Assembly: GCF_016595675.1 (NCBI RefSeq)
Contig: NZ_JAENJH010000011.1
Location: 124,001 to 188,000 of the forward strand
Direction: 5' to 3'
Length of the DNA: 64,000 nt
DNA from: Prauserella cavernicola
GTDB taxonomy: Bacteria > Actinomycetota > Actinomycetes > Mycobacteriales > Pseudonocardiaceae
The notes beneath the pieces were generated by a model. That model made no database searches. It was not told where the DNA came from and was given only the letters and a program-made list of their open reading frames with translations. Of this stretch, positions 13,575 through 23,922 are shown piece by piece (within the stretch, counting starts at the first letter, position 1; each line of letters starts with the position of its first letter). The position numbers and the translations under genes were made by a program.

Positions 13575-14570
13575 TCACAGATGGTGGGCGAAGGACTCGT
13601 ACGGCGCGTCGGGCTCGCCCGTCGGTTCGAAGTGCGCGATGTTCTCCAGCGTGGTCGAGAACTGCTCGCGCGGCTTCCAGCTGGCCCGCACGCGCAGGCC
13701 CATGCGCACCTCGGAGGCCTCGCAGCCGAGCACGAGGTGCAGGAACGCGATGTCGGCGCCGTCGAGCAGGATGTAGGCCGCGACGTAAGGGGGCTTGAGG
13801 CGCTGGCCGAGGAACGGCACGTTGACGATGCAGAACGTGGTGACGGTCCCGGTGTCGGGCAGCTCGACCTCGTCGGTGGTCGGCACGCCGTCGGTGGGGC
13901 ACGCGCCGCGCGGCGGGACGTAGACCTTGCCACACGCGGGACAACGCTGCCCGAGCAGTTTCCCCTCGGCCAGGCCGCGCAGGTACCGGCTCTCCTCCGG
14001 CGACGCGGAGTGCAGGAAGTTCAGGTGGATCGGCGTGATGACCGTGCTCACCGGATCGCCCTCGGCCCGGTCGGCCACCGGTGGCGGCGCGGGCGCGGGT
14101 GCGGGGTCCCCGGGCGGGGACTCGGTGCTGACGAAGCACACGATGTCGCGGATGTGGCCCACCGGCTCGTCGGCCCAGCGGGCCCGCACGCGCATGCCGG
14201 TGCGGATGCCGGCGGGGGAGCCGGCGTCGACGGCGTGCAGCAGGCTCGTGTCGGCGCCGTCGAGGCGGATCAGCGCCCACGCGAACGGACGCCGCAGGGG
14301 CTGGCCGTCCAGCGGCTCGGCGACCCACGACCAGGACTCGACGGTGCCCTCGTCGGCGACGTCGGTGAACTCGGTCAGCGCACGGGCCGTGGCCGGGTCG
14401 TACTCGACGGGCGGCACGTGGACGCGGCCGTCGTCGCCGCGCACCCCGAGCACGCGCCGCTCGCGCAGCGCGTTGACGAAGCGCCCGAGGACGGGACCGA
14501 CCGAGCGGGTGTAGTCGAAGCCCACGTCGAGCGGAGCCGACAGCGGGGTCTCGGTTTCGGCGGCAGTCAC
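13575..14570 (-). CDS. Two-domain DUF35/OB-fold partner of thiolase-like proteins
   Basis: 331 aa. Two DUF35-type OB modules are joined by a Pro/Ala-rich linker (near residues 150-170). The second has a zinc ribbon C-x2-C...C-x3-D-type (RCPACGKVYVPPRGACPTDG); the first has lost these cysteines. DUF35 proteins bind SCP2-thiolase-like enzymes and contribute to their active site, as ChsH2 does with Ltp2. The GTG at 14570 was chosen because a longer start would overlap the KstR box at 14579. First gene of the operon with the Ltp4- and Ltp3-like genes; Mtb Rv3521 holds the same place. Confidence 0.78.
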   Translation of the reverse strand: MTAAETETPLSAPLDVGFDYTRSVGPVLGRFVNALRERRVLGVRGDDGRVHVPPVEYDPATARALTEFTDVADEGTVESWSWVAEPLDGQPLRRPFAWALIRLDGADTSLLHAVDAGSPAGIRTGMRVRARWADEPVGHIRDIVCFVSTESPPGDPAPAPAPPPVADRAEGDPVSTVITPIHLNFLHSASPEESRYLRGLAEGKLLGQRCPACGKVYVPPRGACPTDGVPTTDEVELPDTGTVTTFCIVNVPFLGQRLKPPYVAAYILLDGADIAFLHLVLGCEASEVRMGLRVRASWKPREQFSTTLENIAHFEPTGEPDAPYESFAHHL

Positions 14571-14578
14571 GACAGAAG

Positions 14579-14592
14579 TGAAACACGTTCTC
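14579..14592. promoter_or_regulatory. KstR-type operator in front of the DUF35-ltp4-ltp3 operon
   Basis: TGAAACACGTTCTC fits TNNAACNNGTTNNA except for the last base. It lies 8 bp from the GTG of the DUF35 gene, so the transcript may have a very short leader. Confidence 0.65.
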
Positions 14593-14646
14593 GTGATCTC
14601 GGCAAGAATTACCAAGCGCGTGTAGCTGGCCTTGCTTGCTCAATAG

Positions 14647-14660
14647 TGGAACGCGTTCTA
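14647..14660. promoter_or_regulatory. KstR-type operator in front of the acyl-CoA ligase gene
   Basis: TGGAACGCGTTCTA is an exact match to TNNAACNNGTTNNA and lies 10 bp before the ATG at 14671. Together with the box at 14579 it forms a divergent promoter pair 68 bp apart (start to start). Confidence 0.75.
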
Positions 14661-14670
14661 GATTTGGGGC

Positions 14671-16245
14671 ATGCCCACTACCTCCGCCCAGGCACTGGAC
14701 ACCATCGGCCTGTGGAACCTCGCGGCCGAGCGACCCGACCTCGTCGCGGTGGTCGATCCCGACGGCACCGAGCTCACCTACGGCGAGCTGGCGGCCAAGG
14801 CCAACGCCTACGCGCGCGGGCTGCGGGCGCTCGGTCTCGAGGCCGGGGACGCGATCGTGGTGCTGCAACCGAACGGGGCCGAGCTGCTCGCCGCCTACTT
14901 CGCCGCGCTGCAGTCCGGGCTCTACGTGGTGATGGTCAACTGGCACCTCGTGGGCCCCGAGATCGCCTACATCATCACAGACTCCGGCGCCAGGGCCTTC
15001 CTCGCGCACGAGCGCTTCGCCGACGTCGCCGTCGCGGCGGCGGACGAGGCGGGCCTCGCCGCCGGCACGCGGTTCGCCGTCGGCGCCGTCCCCGGTTTCC
15101 GTGACGTCGCCGAACTGGCCGCGTCGGGCGGGCAGGGCAGGCCCGACCAGCGGACCGCGGGCTCGCCGATGCTCTACACCTCCGGCACCACCGGGCGGCC
15201 CAAGGGCGTGCGGCGCCCGCTCACCGGTGCCGACCCCGACTCCGTGCCCGCGGCGTCGACGTGGTTCTTCGGCATCTTCGGGCTCGCGCCGTTCGACGGG
15301 CACGTGCATCTGTGCGGCTCGCCGCTCTATCACACGGCGGTGCTCAACTTCGTCGCGATCTCCATCCAGCTCGGACATCCCGCGGTGCTCATGGACCGCT
15401 GGGACCCGGAGCGGATGCTGGAGCTGATCCAGCGCCACCGCGTGACGCACAGCCACATGGTGCCCACCCAGTTCCGCAGGCTGCTCGCGCTGCCGGAGGA
15501 CGTGCGCGAGCGCTACGACGTGTCGTCGCTGCGCACCATGATCCACGGCGCCGCGCCGTGCCCGCACGAGGTGAAGCGCCGGATGCTCGACTGGTGGGGG
15601 CCCGTGGTCACCGAGTACTACGCGGCCACGGAGGGCGGCGGCACCGCGATCAACGGCGAGGAATGGTTGCGCAAACCCGGATCGGTGGGCAGGCCGTGGC
15701 CGGGCTCGACGATCAAGGTGCTCGACGACGACGGTGAGGAGCTACCGCCGGGCGAGGCCGGCACCGTCTACATGCGCATGGGCGACTCGTCGTTCGAGTA
15801 CCACAAGGACAGGGAGAAGACCGAGAAAGCCAGGGTGGGCAACCTGTTCACGCTCGGCGACATCGGCTACCTCGACGAGGACGGCTACCTCTACCTGCAC
15901 GACCGCAAGAACGACATGATCATCTCGGGTGGGGTCAACATCTATCCGGCCGAGATCGAGAATGAGCTGGTGCTGCACCCCAAGGTCGCTGACGTGGCCG
16001 TGTTCGGCGTTCCGCACGAGGACTGGGGCGAGGAGATCAAGGCTGTGGTCCAGCCCGCGGACGGCGTCGAGCCCTCCGAGGAGCTGACCGGCGAGCTGCT
16101 GGAGTACGCGCGCGGCAGGCTCGCGAAGTTCAAGCTGCCCCGCAGTGTCGACTACGTCGAGGCGCTGCCGAGGGATCCCAACGGCAAGCTCTACAAGCGC
16201 ACGCTGCGCGACCCGTACTGGCAGGGCCGCGAACGCGCCATCTGA
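14671..16245 (+). CDS. Steroid-associated acyl-CoA ligase (FadD family)
   Basis: 524 aa adenylate-forming ligase. The P-loop-like motif is MLYTSGTTGRPKGVRRP (near 168), the A5/A8 motifs are YYAATEGGG and GDIGYLDEDGYLYLHDRKNDMI, and the lysine near the C-terminus is in PRDPNGKLYKR. It activates a carboxylate to its CoA thioester. A KstR box directly upstream and the facing Ltp operon place it in steroid breakdown. It is not the FadD19 orthologue, which is the gene at 17184. FadD17, FadD3 or a bile-acid ligase relative are all possible. The ATG lies 10 bp after the operator, suggesting a short leader or a leaderless transcript. Confidence 0.82.
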   Translation: MPTTSAQALDTIGLWNLAAERPDLVAVVDPDGTELTYGELAAKANAYARGLRALGLEAGDAIVVLQPNGAELLAAYFAALQSGLYVVMVNWHLVGPEIAYIITDSGARAFLAHERFADVAVAAADEAGLAAGTRFAVGAVPGFRDVAELAASGGQGRPDQRTAGSPMLYTSGTTGRPKGVRRPLTGADPDSVPAASTWFFGIFGLAPFDGHVHLCGSPLYHTAVLNFVAISIQLGHPAVLMDRWDPERMLELIQRHRVTHSHMVPTQFRRLLALPEDVRERYDVSSLRTMIHGAAPCPHEVKRRMLDWWGPVVTEYYAATEGGGTAINGEEWLRKPGSVGRPWPGSTIKVLDDDGEELPPGEAGTVYMRMGDSSFEYHKDREKTEKARVGNLFTLGDIGYLDEDGYLYLHDRKNDMIISGGVNIYPAEIENELVLHPKVADVAVFGVPHEDWGEEIKAVVQPADGVEPSEELTGELLEYARGRLAKFKLPRSVDYVEALPRDPNGKLYKRTLRDPYWQGRERAI

Positions 16246-16305
16246 TCTGAGCACGGATGCGGAGCTCGTGAGCACGGGCCCCGCACCGCTCCAGGAACCG
16301 CCTCG

Positions 16306-17094
16306 TCAGCGGCCGCGGAACTCGGGCCTGCGCTTCTCCGCGAAGGCGCGTGGACCTTCCTTGGCGTCCTCGCTCGCGAAGACGGTGACGCCGTACTGGG
16401 CGTCGAGCTTGAAGGCCTCCTCCTCGTGCATGCCCTCGGTGTCGCGCATCGTGCGCAGGATCGCCCGCACCGCGAGCGGTCCGTTCGCGGCGATAGCGTC
16501 GGCGATCTCCAGTGCCGTGTCCAGCGCCGTGCCGTCGGGGACGACGCGGCCGATCAGCCCGATGTCCGCGGCCTCGGCCGCGGAGAGGTGCTTGCCGGTC
16601 AGCAGGATCTCGGCGGCGAGGGTGTACGGGATCTGCCGGGGCAGGCGCACCGCGGAGCCGCCGAGCGGGAACAGGCCCCACCGTGCTTCCGAGACGCCGA
16701 ACTTCGCGCTCTCGCCCGCGATCCGGATGTCGGTGCCCTGCAGGATCTCCGTGCCGCCCGCGATCGCAGGCCCCTCCACGGCGGCGATCAGGGGTTTGGT
16801 GAGCCTGCGGCCCTTGAGCAGGCCGTCGATGCGGCTCGGGTCGAAGGTGCCCCGCTCGAACGCCGTGGACGGGCTGTCGCGGCTCATCGACTTGAGGTCC
16901 GCGCCCGCGCAGAAGGCCCCGCCGGCCCCGGTGAGCACGCAACTGCGGATCTCCGGGTCCTCGTCGACGCGATCCCACGCCTCGACCATGATCGCCAGCA
17001 TCTCGCCGGTGAGCGCGTTGCGGGCGTGCGGGCGGTTCATCGTCACCACGAGTGTGTGCCCGCGTTGTTCCACCAGGGCGTGCGCGTCGGTCAT
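16306..17094 (-). CDS. echA19: Steroid side-chain enoyl-CoA hydratase EchA19
   Basis: 262 aa crotonase-family hydratase. The oxyanion-hole segment [15 protein letters not shown] and the [11 protein letters not shown] region are visible; the residue pair E-A-R-W-G after [11 protein letters not shown] follows the active hydratase pattern. It hydrates enoyl-CoA thioesters of the sterol side chain. Length equals Mtb EchA19 (263 aa). Its divergent position next to fadD19 is the Mtb Rv3515c/Rv3516 arrangement. The ATG at 17094 starts the conserved region; an upstream in-frame start would run into the KstR box. Confidence 0.8.
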   Translation of the reverse strand: MTDAHALVEQRGHTLVVTMNRPHARNALTGEMLAIMVEAWDRVDEDPEIRSCVLTGAGGAFCAGADLKSMSRDSPSTAFERGTFDPSRIDGLLKGRRLTKPLIAAVEGPAIAGGTEILQGTDIRIAGESAKFGVSEARWGLFPLGGSAVRLPRQIPYTLAAEILLTGKHLSAAEAADIGLIGRVVPDGTALDTALEIADAIAANGPLAVRAILRTMRDTEGMHEEEAFKLDAQYGVTVFASEDAKEGPRAFAEKRRPEFRGR

Positions 17095-17159
17095 CGCTGC
17101 CTCTCGTCCGGCGTCGTTCGGGGCCGATGCGGGATCGGTCCAGCACCATTGCCCGAAAC

Positions 17160-17173
17160 AATAACATGTTCTA
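17160..17173. promoter_or_regulatory. KstR-type operator between echA19 and fadD19
   Basis: AATAACATGTTCTA fits TNNAACNNGTTNNA except for the first base. It lies 10 bp before the fadD19 GTG and 66 bp before the echA19 ATG, so one site could control both genes. Confidence 0.65.
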
Positions 17174-17183
17174 ATTTGGTCTC

Positions 17184-18803
17184 GTGGCATTCAACATCGC
17201 AGATCTGCTCGAGCACGCCGTCGACGCCGTGCCGGATCGCACCGCGGTCGTCTGCGACGGCAGGCGCCTGACGTACGCGCAACTGGACGAGCGCGCCAAC
17301 CGCCTCGCCCATCACCTCGCCGCGAACGGGATCGGCAAGGGTGATCACATCGGCGTCTATTCCCGCAATTCCATCGAGATGATCGAGACGATGTTCGCGG
17401 CGTACAAGCTGCGGGCCATCGCGATCAACGTCAACTACCGCTACGTCCACGGCGAGCTGACCTACCTGTTCACCAACGCCGACCTGGTGGCGCTCGTCCA
17501 CGAGCGGCAGTACTCCGACAAGGTCGCCGCTGTGCTGCCCGAGACGCCCGAACTGAAACATGTTTTAGTGATCGAGGACGGTAGCGACGCCGACTTCGCC
17601 GCGCACGGCGGCATCGCCTACGAGGACGCGCTGGCGCAGACCTCGCCGGCGCGCGACTTCGGCGAGCGCAGCCCCGACGACCTCTACATCCTCTACACCG
17701 GCGGCACCACCGGATACCCGAAGGGCGTCATCTGGCGCCACGAGGACGTGTGGCGCGCGCTCGGCGGCGGCATCGACTTCGTCACCGGCGAGTACGTGCC
17801 CGACGAGTGGACGATGGCCGAGCAGGGCAAGCAGGGCGCGCTCGTGCGCCTGCCCACCGCGCCGCTGATCCACGGCGCCGCGCAGTGGGCCGCGTTCGGC
17901 GCGCTGTTCTCCGGCGGCATCGTGGTGTTCGTCCCGCAGTTCGACGCCCACGAGATCTGGCGGACCATCGAACGGGAGAAGGTCCAGGTCCTCACGATCG
18001 TCGGCGACGCGATGGCGCGCCCGCTGATCGAGGCCTACCGCGAGGGCGGCTACGACGCCTCCTCGCTCGTCGCCGTCTCCAGTCACGCGGCGCTGTTCTC
18101 CCAGTCGGTCAAGCAGGAGTACCTCGACGCCTTCCCGAACACCGTGCTCACCGACGCGATCGGCTCCTCCGAGAGCGGCTTCACCGGCATCGGCATGATG
18201 GCCAAGGACGCCGACCACTCCGCCGGCCCGCGCGTGAACTTCGGCAAGGACGCGATCCTGCTCGACGACGACGGCAACGTGGTGCCCGCCGAGGCGGGCG
18301 CCGTGGGCCGCATCGGCCGCCGGGGGCACGTGCCGCTCGGCTACTACAAGGACCCCGCCAAGAGCGAGACGATCTTCGTCGAGGCGGGCGGCGTGCGCTA
18401 CGTCGTGCCGGGCGACTACGCCCGCTACGAGGACGACGGAACCGTCACCCTGCTGGGCCGCGGCTCGCAGTGCGTCAACACCGGCGGCGAGAAGGTGTTC
18501 CCCGAGGAGGTCGAGGGCGCGCTCAAGTCGCATCCGGACGTCTTCGACGCGCTCGTGATCGCCGTGCCCGACGAACGGCTCGGCCAGCGCGTCGGCGCCG
18601 TGCTCCAGGTGCGGCCCGGCGCCGCCACCGACCTCGCGGCGATCGAGGCGCACGTGCGCACCGAGATCGCGGGGTACAAGGTGCCGCGCAGCCTGTGGCT
18701 GGCCGACGAGATCTCGCGCTCGCCCAGTGGCAAGCCCGACTATCCGTGGGCCCAGCGGTACGCGGCCGAGCACGAGCCGGCCGTCGAGATGCTCAAAGCG
18801 TAG
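17184..18803 (+). CDS. fadD19: Sterol side-chain CoA ligase FadD19
   Basis: 539 aa adenylate-forming ligase that makes the CoA thioester of C24-branched and other sterol side-chain acids. Motifs are [29 protein letters not shown] and [19 protein letters not shown], and the C-terminal block is [14 protein letters not shown]-like followed by [11 protein letters not shown] with the catalytic Lys. The [19 protein letters not shown] start and the whole order of blocks match Mtb FadD19. It starts with GTG 10 bp after a KstR box, with no evident Shine-Dalgarno sequence, so leaderless translation is plausible. Codon 128 is a rare TTA and lies in a second, internal KstR-like box. Confidence 0.9.
   Translation: MAFNIADLLEHAVDAVPDRTAVVCDGRRLTYAQLDERANRLAHHLAANGIGKGDHIGVYSRNSIEMIETMFAAYKLRAIAINVNYRYVHGELTYLFTNADLVALVHERQYSDKVAAVLPETPELKHVLVIEDGSDADFAAHGGIAYEDALAQTSPARDFGERSPDDLYILYTGGTTGYPKGVIWRHEDVWRALGGGIDFVTGEYVPDEWTMAEQGKQGALVRLPTAPLIHGAAQWAAFGALFSGGIVVFVPQFDAHEIWRTIEREKVQVLTIVGDAMARPLIEAYREGGYDASSLVAVSSHAALFSQSVKQEYLDAFPNTVLTDAIGSSESGFTGIGMMAKDADHSAGPRVNFGKDAILLDDDGNVVPAEAGAVGRIGRRGHVPLGYYKDPAKSETIFVEAGGVRYVVPGDYARYEDDGTVTLLGRGSQCVNTGGEKVFPEEVEGALKSHPDVFDALVIAVPDERLGQRVGAVLQVRPGAATDLAAIEAHVRTEIAGYKVPRSLWLADEISRSPSGKPDYPWAQRYAAEHEPAVEMLKA
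17554..17567. promoter_or_regulatory. Intragenic KstR-type operator in fadD19
   Basis: TGAAACATGTTTTA matches every fixed base of TNNAACNNGTTNNA and is AT-rich in a GC-rich gene. It spans in-frame codons for L-K-H-V-L and uses the rare TTA leucine codon. It could act as a roadblock site or a second regulatory point; chance is possible but the local base composition argues against it. Confidence 0.45.
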
Positions 18804-18816
18804 GAGGACCTCAGGA

Positions 18817-19929
18817 ATGCGCACCGCGCTGTGCGACCGGTTCGGGATCGACCTGCCGATCGTCGGGTTCACCCCCTCGGAACACGTGGCCGCCGCGATC
18901 AGCAGGGCGGGCGGTCTCGGCGTGCTCGGCTGCGTCCGGTTCAACGACGCCGCCGAGCTCGACAAGGTCCTGCACTGGATGGACGCCAACACCGGCGGCA
19001 AGCCCTACGGCGTCGACGTCGTGATGCCCTCGACGGTGCCCACCGAGGGCAGCTCGGTCGACCTGACCAAGCTGATCCCGGACGAGCACCGGGCGTTCGT
19101 CGAGCGCACGCTCGCCGAGCTCGGGGTGCCGGAGCTGCCCGAGGGCACCGACGAACGGGCCGGGGTCCTCGGCTGGCTGCACTCGGTGGCCCGCTCGCAC
19201 GTCGAGGTGGCGCTCGAACACCCCATCGCGCTCATCGCCAACGCGCTCGGCTCCCCGCCGCCCGACGTCATCGCGCAGGCCCACGACCACGGCGTGCCCG
19301 TGGCGGCGCTCGCGGGCAAGGCCGAGCACGCCGTGCGGCACGTGGACAACGGCGTCGATGTCGTCGTCGCGCAGGGCTACGAGGCGGGCGGGCACACCGG
19401 CGAGATCGCCTCGATGGTGCTGCTGCCCGAGATCGTCGACGCGGTGGGGGAGCGGGCGCCCGTGCTCGCCGCGGGCGGCATCGGCACCGGCAGACAGGCC
19501 GCCGCCGCGCTCGCGCTCGGCGCCGAGGGCGTGTGGACGGGCTCGCTGTGGCTCGCGACCAGGGAGTACCTGGAGACCATGCCGGAGTCCGAGGCCATGC
19601 AGCGCGCGCTGGTCGGCGCGACCTCGGCCGACACGGTGCGCACCCGCATCTACACCGGCAAACCCGCGCGGCTGCTCAAAACGCGCTGGACCGAGGCGTG
19701 GTCGTCGCCCGAGGCGCCCGAGCCGCTGCCGATGCCGCTGCAGAACCTGCTCGTCGCGCCCGCCCACGACCGCATCCACGCCGCCGCCGACCCGTCGGTG
19801 GTGTCGATGCCGGTGGGCCAGATCGTCGGCAGGCTCACCGAGATCCGCGCGGTCGCCGACGTGATCGAGGGACTGCTGGCCGACTTCGAGAGCGCGGTCG
19901 ACCGGCTCGACGGCGTGCGCGGGAGCTGA
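18817..19929 (+). CDS. Nitronate-monooxygenase-family flavoprotein in the steroid cluster
   Basis: 370 aa TIM-barrel FMN protein. The first strand is FGIDLPIVGFTPSEHVAAAI. The phosphate-binding region is VVAQGYEAGGHTGE...VLAAGGIGTGRQAAAALALGAEGVWTGS, the family hallmark. It starts 13 bp after fadD19 with AGGAGG upstream, so it is in the fadD19 operon. Proteins of this family in steroid regulons include IpdC, which works on ring C/D CoA thioesters together with IpdAB; IpdAB is not in this window. Equating it with IpdC is therefore tentative, and it could act on a side-chain intermediate instead. Confidence 0.72.
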   Translation: MRTALCDRFGIDLPIVGFTPSEHVAAAISRAGGLGVLGCVRFNDAAELDKVLHWMDANTGGKPYGVDVVMPSTVPTEGSSVDLTKLIPDEHRAFVERTLAELGVPELPEGTDERAGVLGWLHSVARSHVEVALEHPIALIANALGSPPPDVIAQAHDHGVPVAALAGKAEHAVRHVDNGVDVVVAQGYEAGGHTGEIASMVLLPEIVDAVGERAPVLAAGGIGTGRQAAAALALGAEGVWTGSLWLATREYLETMPESEAMQRALVGATSADTVRTRIYTGKPARLLKTRWTEAWSSPEAPEPLPMPLQNLLVAPAHDRIHAAADPSVVSMPVGQIVGRLTEIRAVADVIEGLLADFESAVDRLDGVRGS

Positions 19930-19944
19930 GACCTCCGGGTCTCG

Positions 19945-21189
19945 TCAGCGCTGCGCGCCCTGCCGGATGAGGTAGGTGACCGCGCCGATCGCGAGCACGA
20001 GCGCGCCGGAGAGCACCGACGACAGCGGCAGGTGCACCGCCAGCAGCACGCACCCGGCCAGGCCGAGCGCGGGCACCACGCGGTCGGCCCGCAGCGTCCA
20101 CGCGCTCGCGTTGGCGATCGCGTAGTAGACGAGCACCGCGAACGACGAGAACCCGATCGCGTCGCGCAGATCGGCCGTCGACACCAGCACGGCAACCACC
20201 ACGCCGACCGCCAGTTCGGCGTGGTGGGGCACGGCGAAGCGCGGGTGGACCGCCGCGAGCGGGCGCGGCAGATGGCCGTCGCGAGCCATCGCCAGCACGG
20301 TCCTGGACACGCCGAGCACCAGCGCCAGCAGCGCGCCGAGCGCGGCCAGCGCGGCACCGGCGCGCACCACCGGCACCAGCCACGACCACGACGTCGTCTC
20401 CACCGCGCGCGCCACCGGGTCGGTCGCGGTACCCAGGGCCGACGGCCCGAGCGTGAGCAGCAGCGTCACCGCCAGCGCCGCGTACACCACGAGCACGATC
20501 CCGAGCGCCAGCGGCACCGCCCTCGGGATGGTGCGGGCCGGGTCGCGCACCTCCTCGCCGAGCGTGGCGATGCGCGCGTACCCCGCGAACGCGAAGAACA
20601 GCAGTCCCGCTGACTCCAGCACTCCCGTCACCCCGGTGCCGGGAAACGGCGCCAGCCGCTCGGCCGAGGGCGAGCCGGCCACGAGCATCGCCACCACCGC
20701 CGAGGCCAGCACCAGCAGGCTCACCGTCACCAGGATCTTCGCCGCGAACGCCGAGCGGTGCACTCCCCGGTAGTTCAGTGCCGTCACCAGCGCGACCGCG
20801 GCCACCGCCAGCAGGCTCCGCCACGGCTGTCCCGCGTCCGGCGCCACGTACAGCGCCACCGTGAGCGCCATCGCCGCGCAGCTCGCCGTCTTGCCGACCA
20901 CGAATCCCCAGCCCGCCAAGTGCCCCCAGAACGGGCCCAGCCGTTCGCGGCCGTAGACGTAGGTCCCGCCGGAGGCGGGATAGCGGGCGGCGAGCCGGGC
21001 CGATGAGGTCGCATTGCAGTAGGCGACCACGGCCGCCACCGCGAGCCCGAGCAGCAGTCCCGAGCCCGCCACCCCGGCCGCGGGGGCGAACGCGGCGAAC
21101 ACACCGGCGCCGATCATCGAGGACAGGCCCACCACCACGGCGTCGCCGGTGCCGAGCCTGCGGGCGAGCCCGCCGGAATTCGCTGTCAT
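19945..21189 (-). CDS. APC-family amino-acid/amine permease
   Basis: 414 aa integral membrane protein with about 12 predicted helices. It opens with LGTGDAVVVGLSSMIGAGVFAAFAP, the unwound-helix motif (SMIGAGVF) of APC transporters; PASGGTYVYGRE and GYARIATLGEEVRDPARTIPRA are further family signatures. It likely imports an amino acid or amine by proton coupling. The ATG at 21189 (MTANSGG) is preferred to a TTG 9 bp upstream. It is convergent with the steroid flavoprotein gene (15 bp apart) and divergent from a lipoprotein gene, and has no KstR box. Confidence 0.8.
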   Translation of the reverse strand: MTANSGGLARRLGTGDAVVVGLSSMIGAGVFAAFAPAAGVAGSGLLLGLAVAAVVAYCNATSSARLAARYPASGGTYVYGRERLGPFWGHLAGWGFVVGKTASCAAMALTVALYVAPDAGQPWRSLLAVAAVALVTALNYRGVHRSAFAAKILVTVSLLVLASAVVAMLVAGSPSAERLAPFPGTGVTGVLESAGLLFFAFAGYARIATLGEEVRDPARTIPRAVPLALGIVLVVYAALAVTLLLTLGPSALGTATDPVARAVETTSWSWLVPVVRAGAALAALGALLALVLGVSRTVLAMARDGHLPRPLAAVHPRFAVPHHAELAVGVVVAVLVSTADLRDAIGFSSFAVLVYYAIANASAWTLRADRVVPALGLAGCVLLAVHLPLSSVLSGALVLAIGAVTYLIRQGAQR

Positions 21190-21266
21190 GCCGTGCAACC
21201 TAACGTGGCGCCCGTTACGTCTTCCCCACCAGCAGATGACCGATCAGCGGAAAGGGGAGATTCGTC

Positions 21267-21728
21267 GTGAGGTGGAAAGAGACGCTCATCGGTGCCGGTG
21301 CGGTACTGGCGTTCGCCACCGCGTGCGGCGGCCAGGCCGAGACCGCGAGTCCGGCGGCCGAGCCTTCTCCTGCCTCGCAGGAGCTGTCCAAGGAACCAGC
21401 CGATCCGCCCGCGGACGAGCAGAAGGGCACGCCCGTGCCCGCCGCGCAGATCAATGGCGATGAGCTGCCCGAGGGCTATCCCGTGGAGGTGGCCGCGGAC
21501 GGCCGCACGCTGACCATCACCGGCCAGGAGGGCGGCTGCAGCAAGGCCAGCGCCGAGGTCGGCGAGCAGCGCGGCGACCGTGTCACCGTGACGATGGTGC
21601 AGACGAAACCCGCGGACAAGAACACGATGTGCACGATGGACATGCGCTACCCGCCCGTCACCGTGCGGCTCGACCAGCCGCTCGAGGACAGGATGGTGCA
21701 GCTGGAATACGCCGAGCGCGAGGAGTGA
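21267..21728 (+). CDS. Secreted lipoprotein of unknown function
   Basis: 153 aa. The N-terminus is a lipoprotein signal: RWK, a hydrophobic stretch and the lipobox FATAC with Cys20 as the lipidated residue. A low-complexity Ala/Ser/Pro/Glu linker follows (residues 22-55). The C-terminal 90 residues form a small domain with two further Cys (GGCSKAS and NTMCTMD) that could make a disulphide outside the membrane. The GTG start at 21267 has GGGGAGA upstream. I do not recognise a named family; a binding or envelope role is likely. Confidence 0.75.
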   Translation: MRWKETLIGAGAVLAFATACGGQAETASPAAEPSPASQELSKEPADPPADEQKGTPVPAAQINGDELPEGYPVEVAADGRTLTITGQEGGCSKASAEVGEQRGDRVTVTMVQTKPADKNTMCTMDMRYPPVTVRLDQPLEDRMVQLEYAEREE

Positions 21729-21748
21729 ACGGCGTTTAGGGTGACGCC

Positions 21749-22195
21749 ATGACTTCCCGTCAGGTCTCCGTCACCGCGACCATCGCTGCCACGCCCGAGC
21801 AGCTCTTCGACCTGCTGACCGACCCGGCCAAGCATGCGCTGCTCGACGGCTCCGGCACGGTCCGGGCTGCCAGGGACGGCAACCCGGACCGCCTGGAGCT
21901 CGGCTCCGAGTTCGGCATGGACATGAAGATGGGCGCCTCGTACAAGATCAAGAACACCGTGGTCGAGTACGAGAAGGACCGGCTCATCGCGTGGCGGCAC
22001 TTCAACGGCCACCGCTGGCGCTGGCAGCTCGAACCGGCGGGCGACGGCACGACCGAGGTCACCGAGACCTTCGACTGGTCCACCGCCCGCGTGCCGTTCC
22101 TGATCGAGCTCGCCCGGTTCCCCGCGAAGAACAAGAAGGGCATCCGGCAGACGCTCGACCGCCTCACCGAGATGTTCAGCGCAGACGGCACGTAG
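21749..22195 (+). CDS. SRPBCC (START-like) family protein
   Basis: 148 aa. The order SVTATIAATPEQLFDLLTDPAKH, then GSEFGMDMKMGASYKIKNTVVEYEKDRLIAWRHFNGHRWRWQLEP and a long C-terminal helix is that of polyketide-cyclase/START-like proteins that hold hydrophobic ligands in a deep pocket. It starts 20 bp after the lipoprotein gene and may be co-transcribed. No catalytic residue can be named. It ends 13 bp before a strong hairpin shared with the convergent fumarase gene. Confidence 0.78.
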   Translation: MTSRQVSVTATIAATPEQLFDLLTDPAKHALLDGSGTVRAARDGNPDRLELGSEFGMDMKMGASYKIKNTVVEYEKDRLIAWRHFNGHRWRWQLEPAGDGTTEVTETFDWSTARVPFLIELARFPAKNKKGIRQTLDRLTEMFSADGT

Positions 22196-22208
22196 TACAG
22201 ATACGCAG

Positions 22209-22252
22209 ACGACTCGGCCCCGGACGATGCACGCCGTCCGGGGCCGAGTCGT
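22209..22252. terminator. Bidirectional hairpin between SRPBCC gene and fumarase
   Basis: Perfect 18-bp inverted repeat (22209-22226 and 22235-22252) with an 8-base loop, set between two convergent stop codons. No T-run. Confidence 0.85.
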
Positions 22253-22257
22253 GTGGG

Positions 22258-23922
<1,665 letters not shown>

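Noticed and set aside
10579-13776. 1065-aa open frame on the + strand
   Set aside because: Runs through the end of cyp125, a terminator and three minus-strand genes; low-complexity translation without motifs.
13561-15567. N-terminal extension that would make the Ltp4-like protein 1020 aa long
   Set aside because: It reads through the DUF35 gene and the opposite-strand ligase; the ATG at 13560 starts the conserved sequence.
16246-16305. Terminator between the acyl-CoA ligase and echA19
   Set aside because: Only a 4-bp CACG/CGTG pairing was found.
19928-19943. GAGACC/GGTCTC hairpin between convergent genes as a terminator
   Set aside because: Only 6 bp and overlapping the stop codon; too weak to list.
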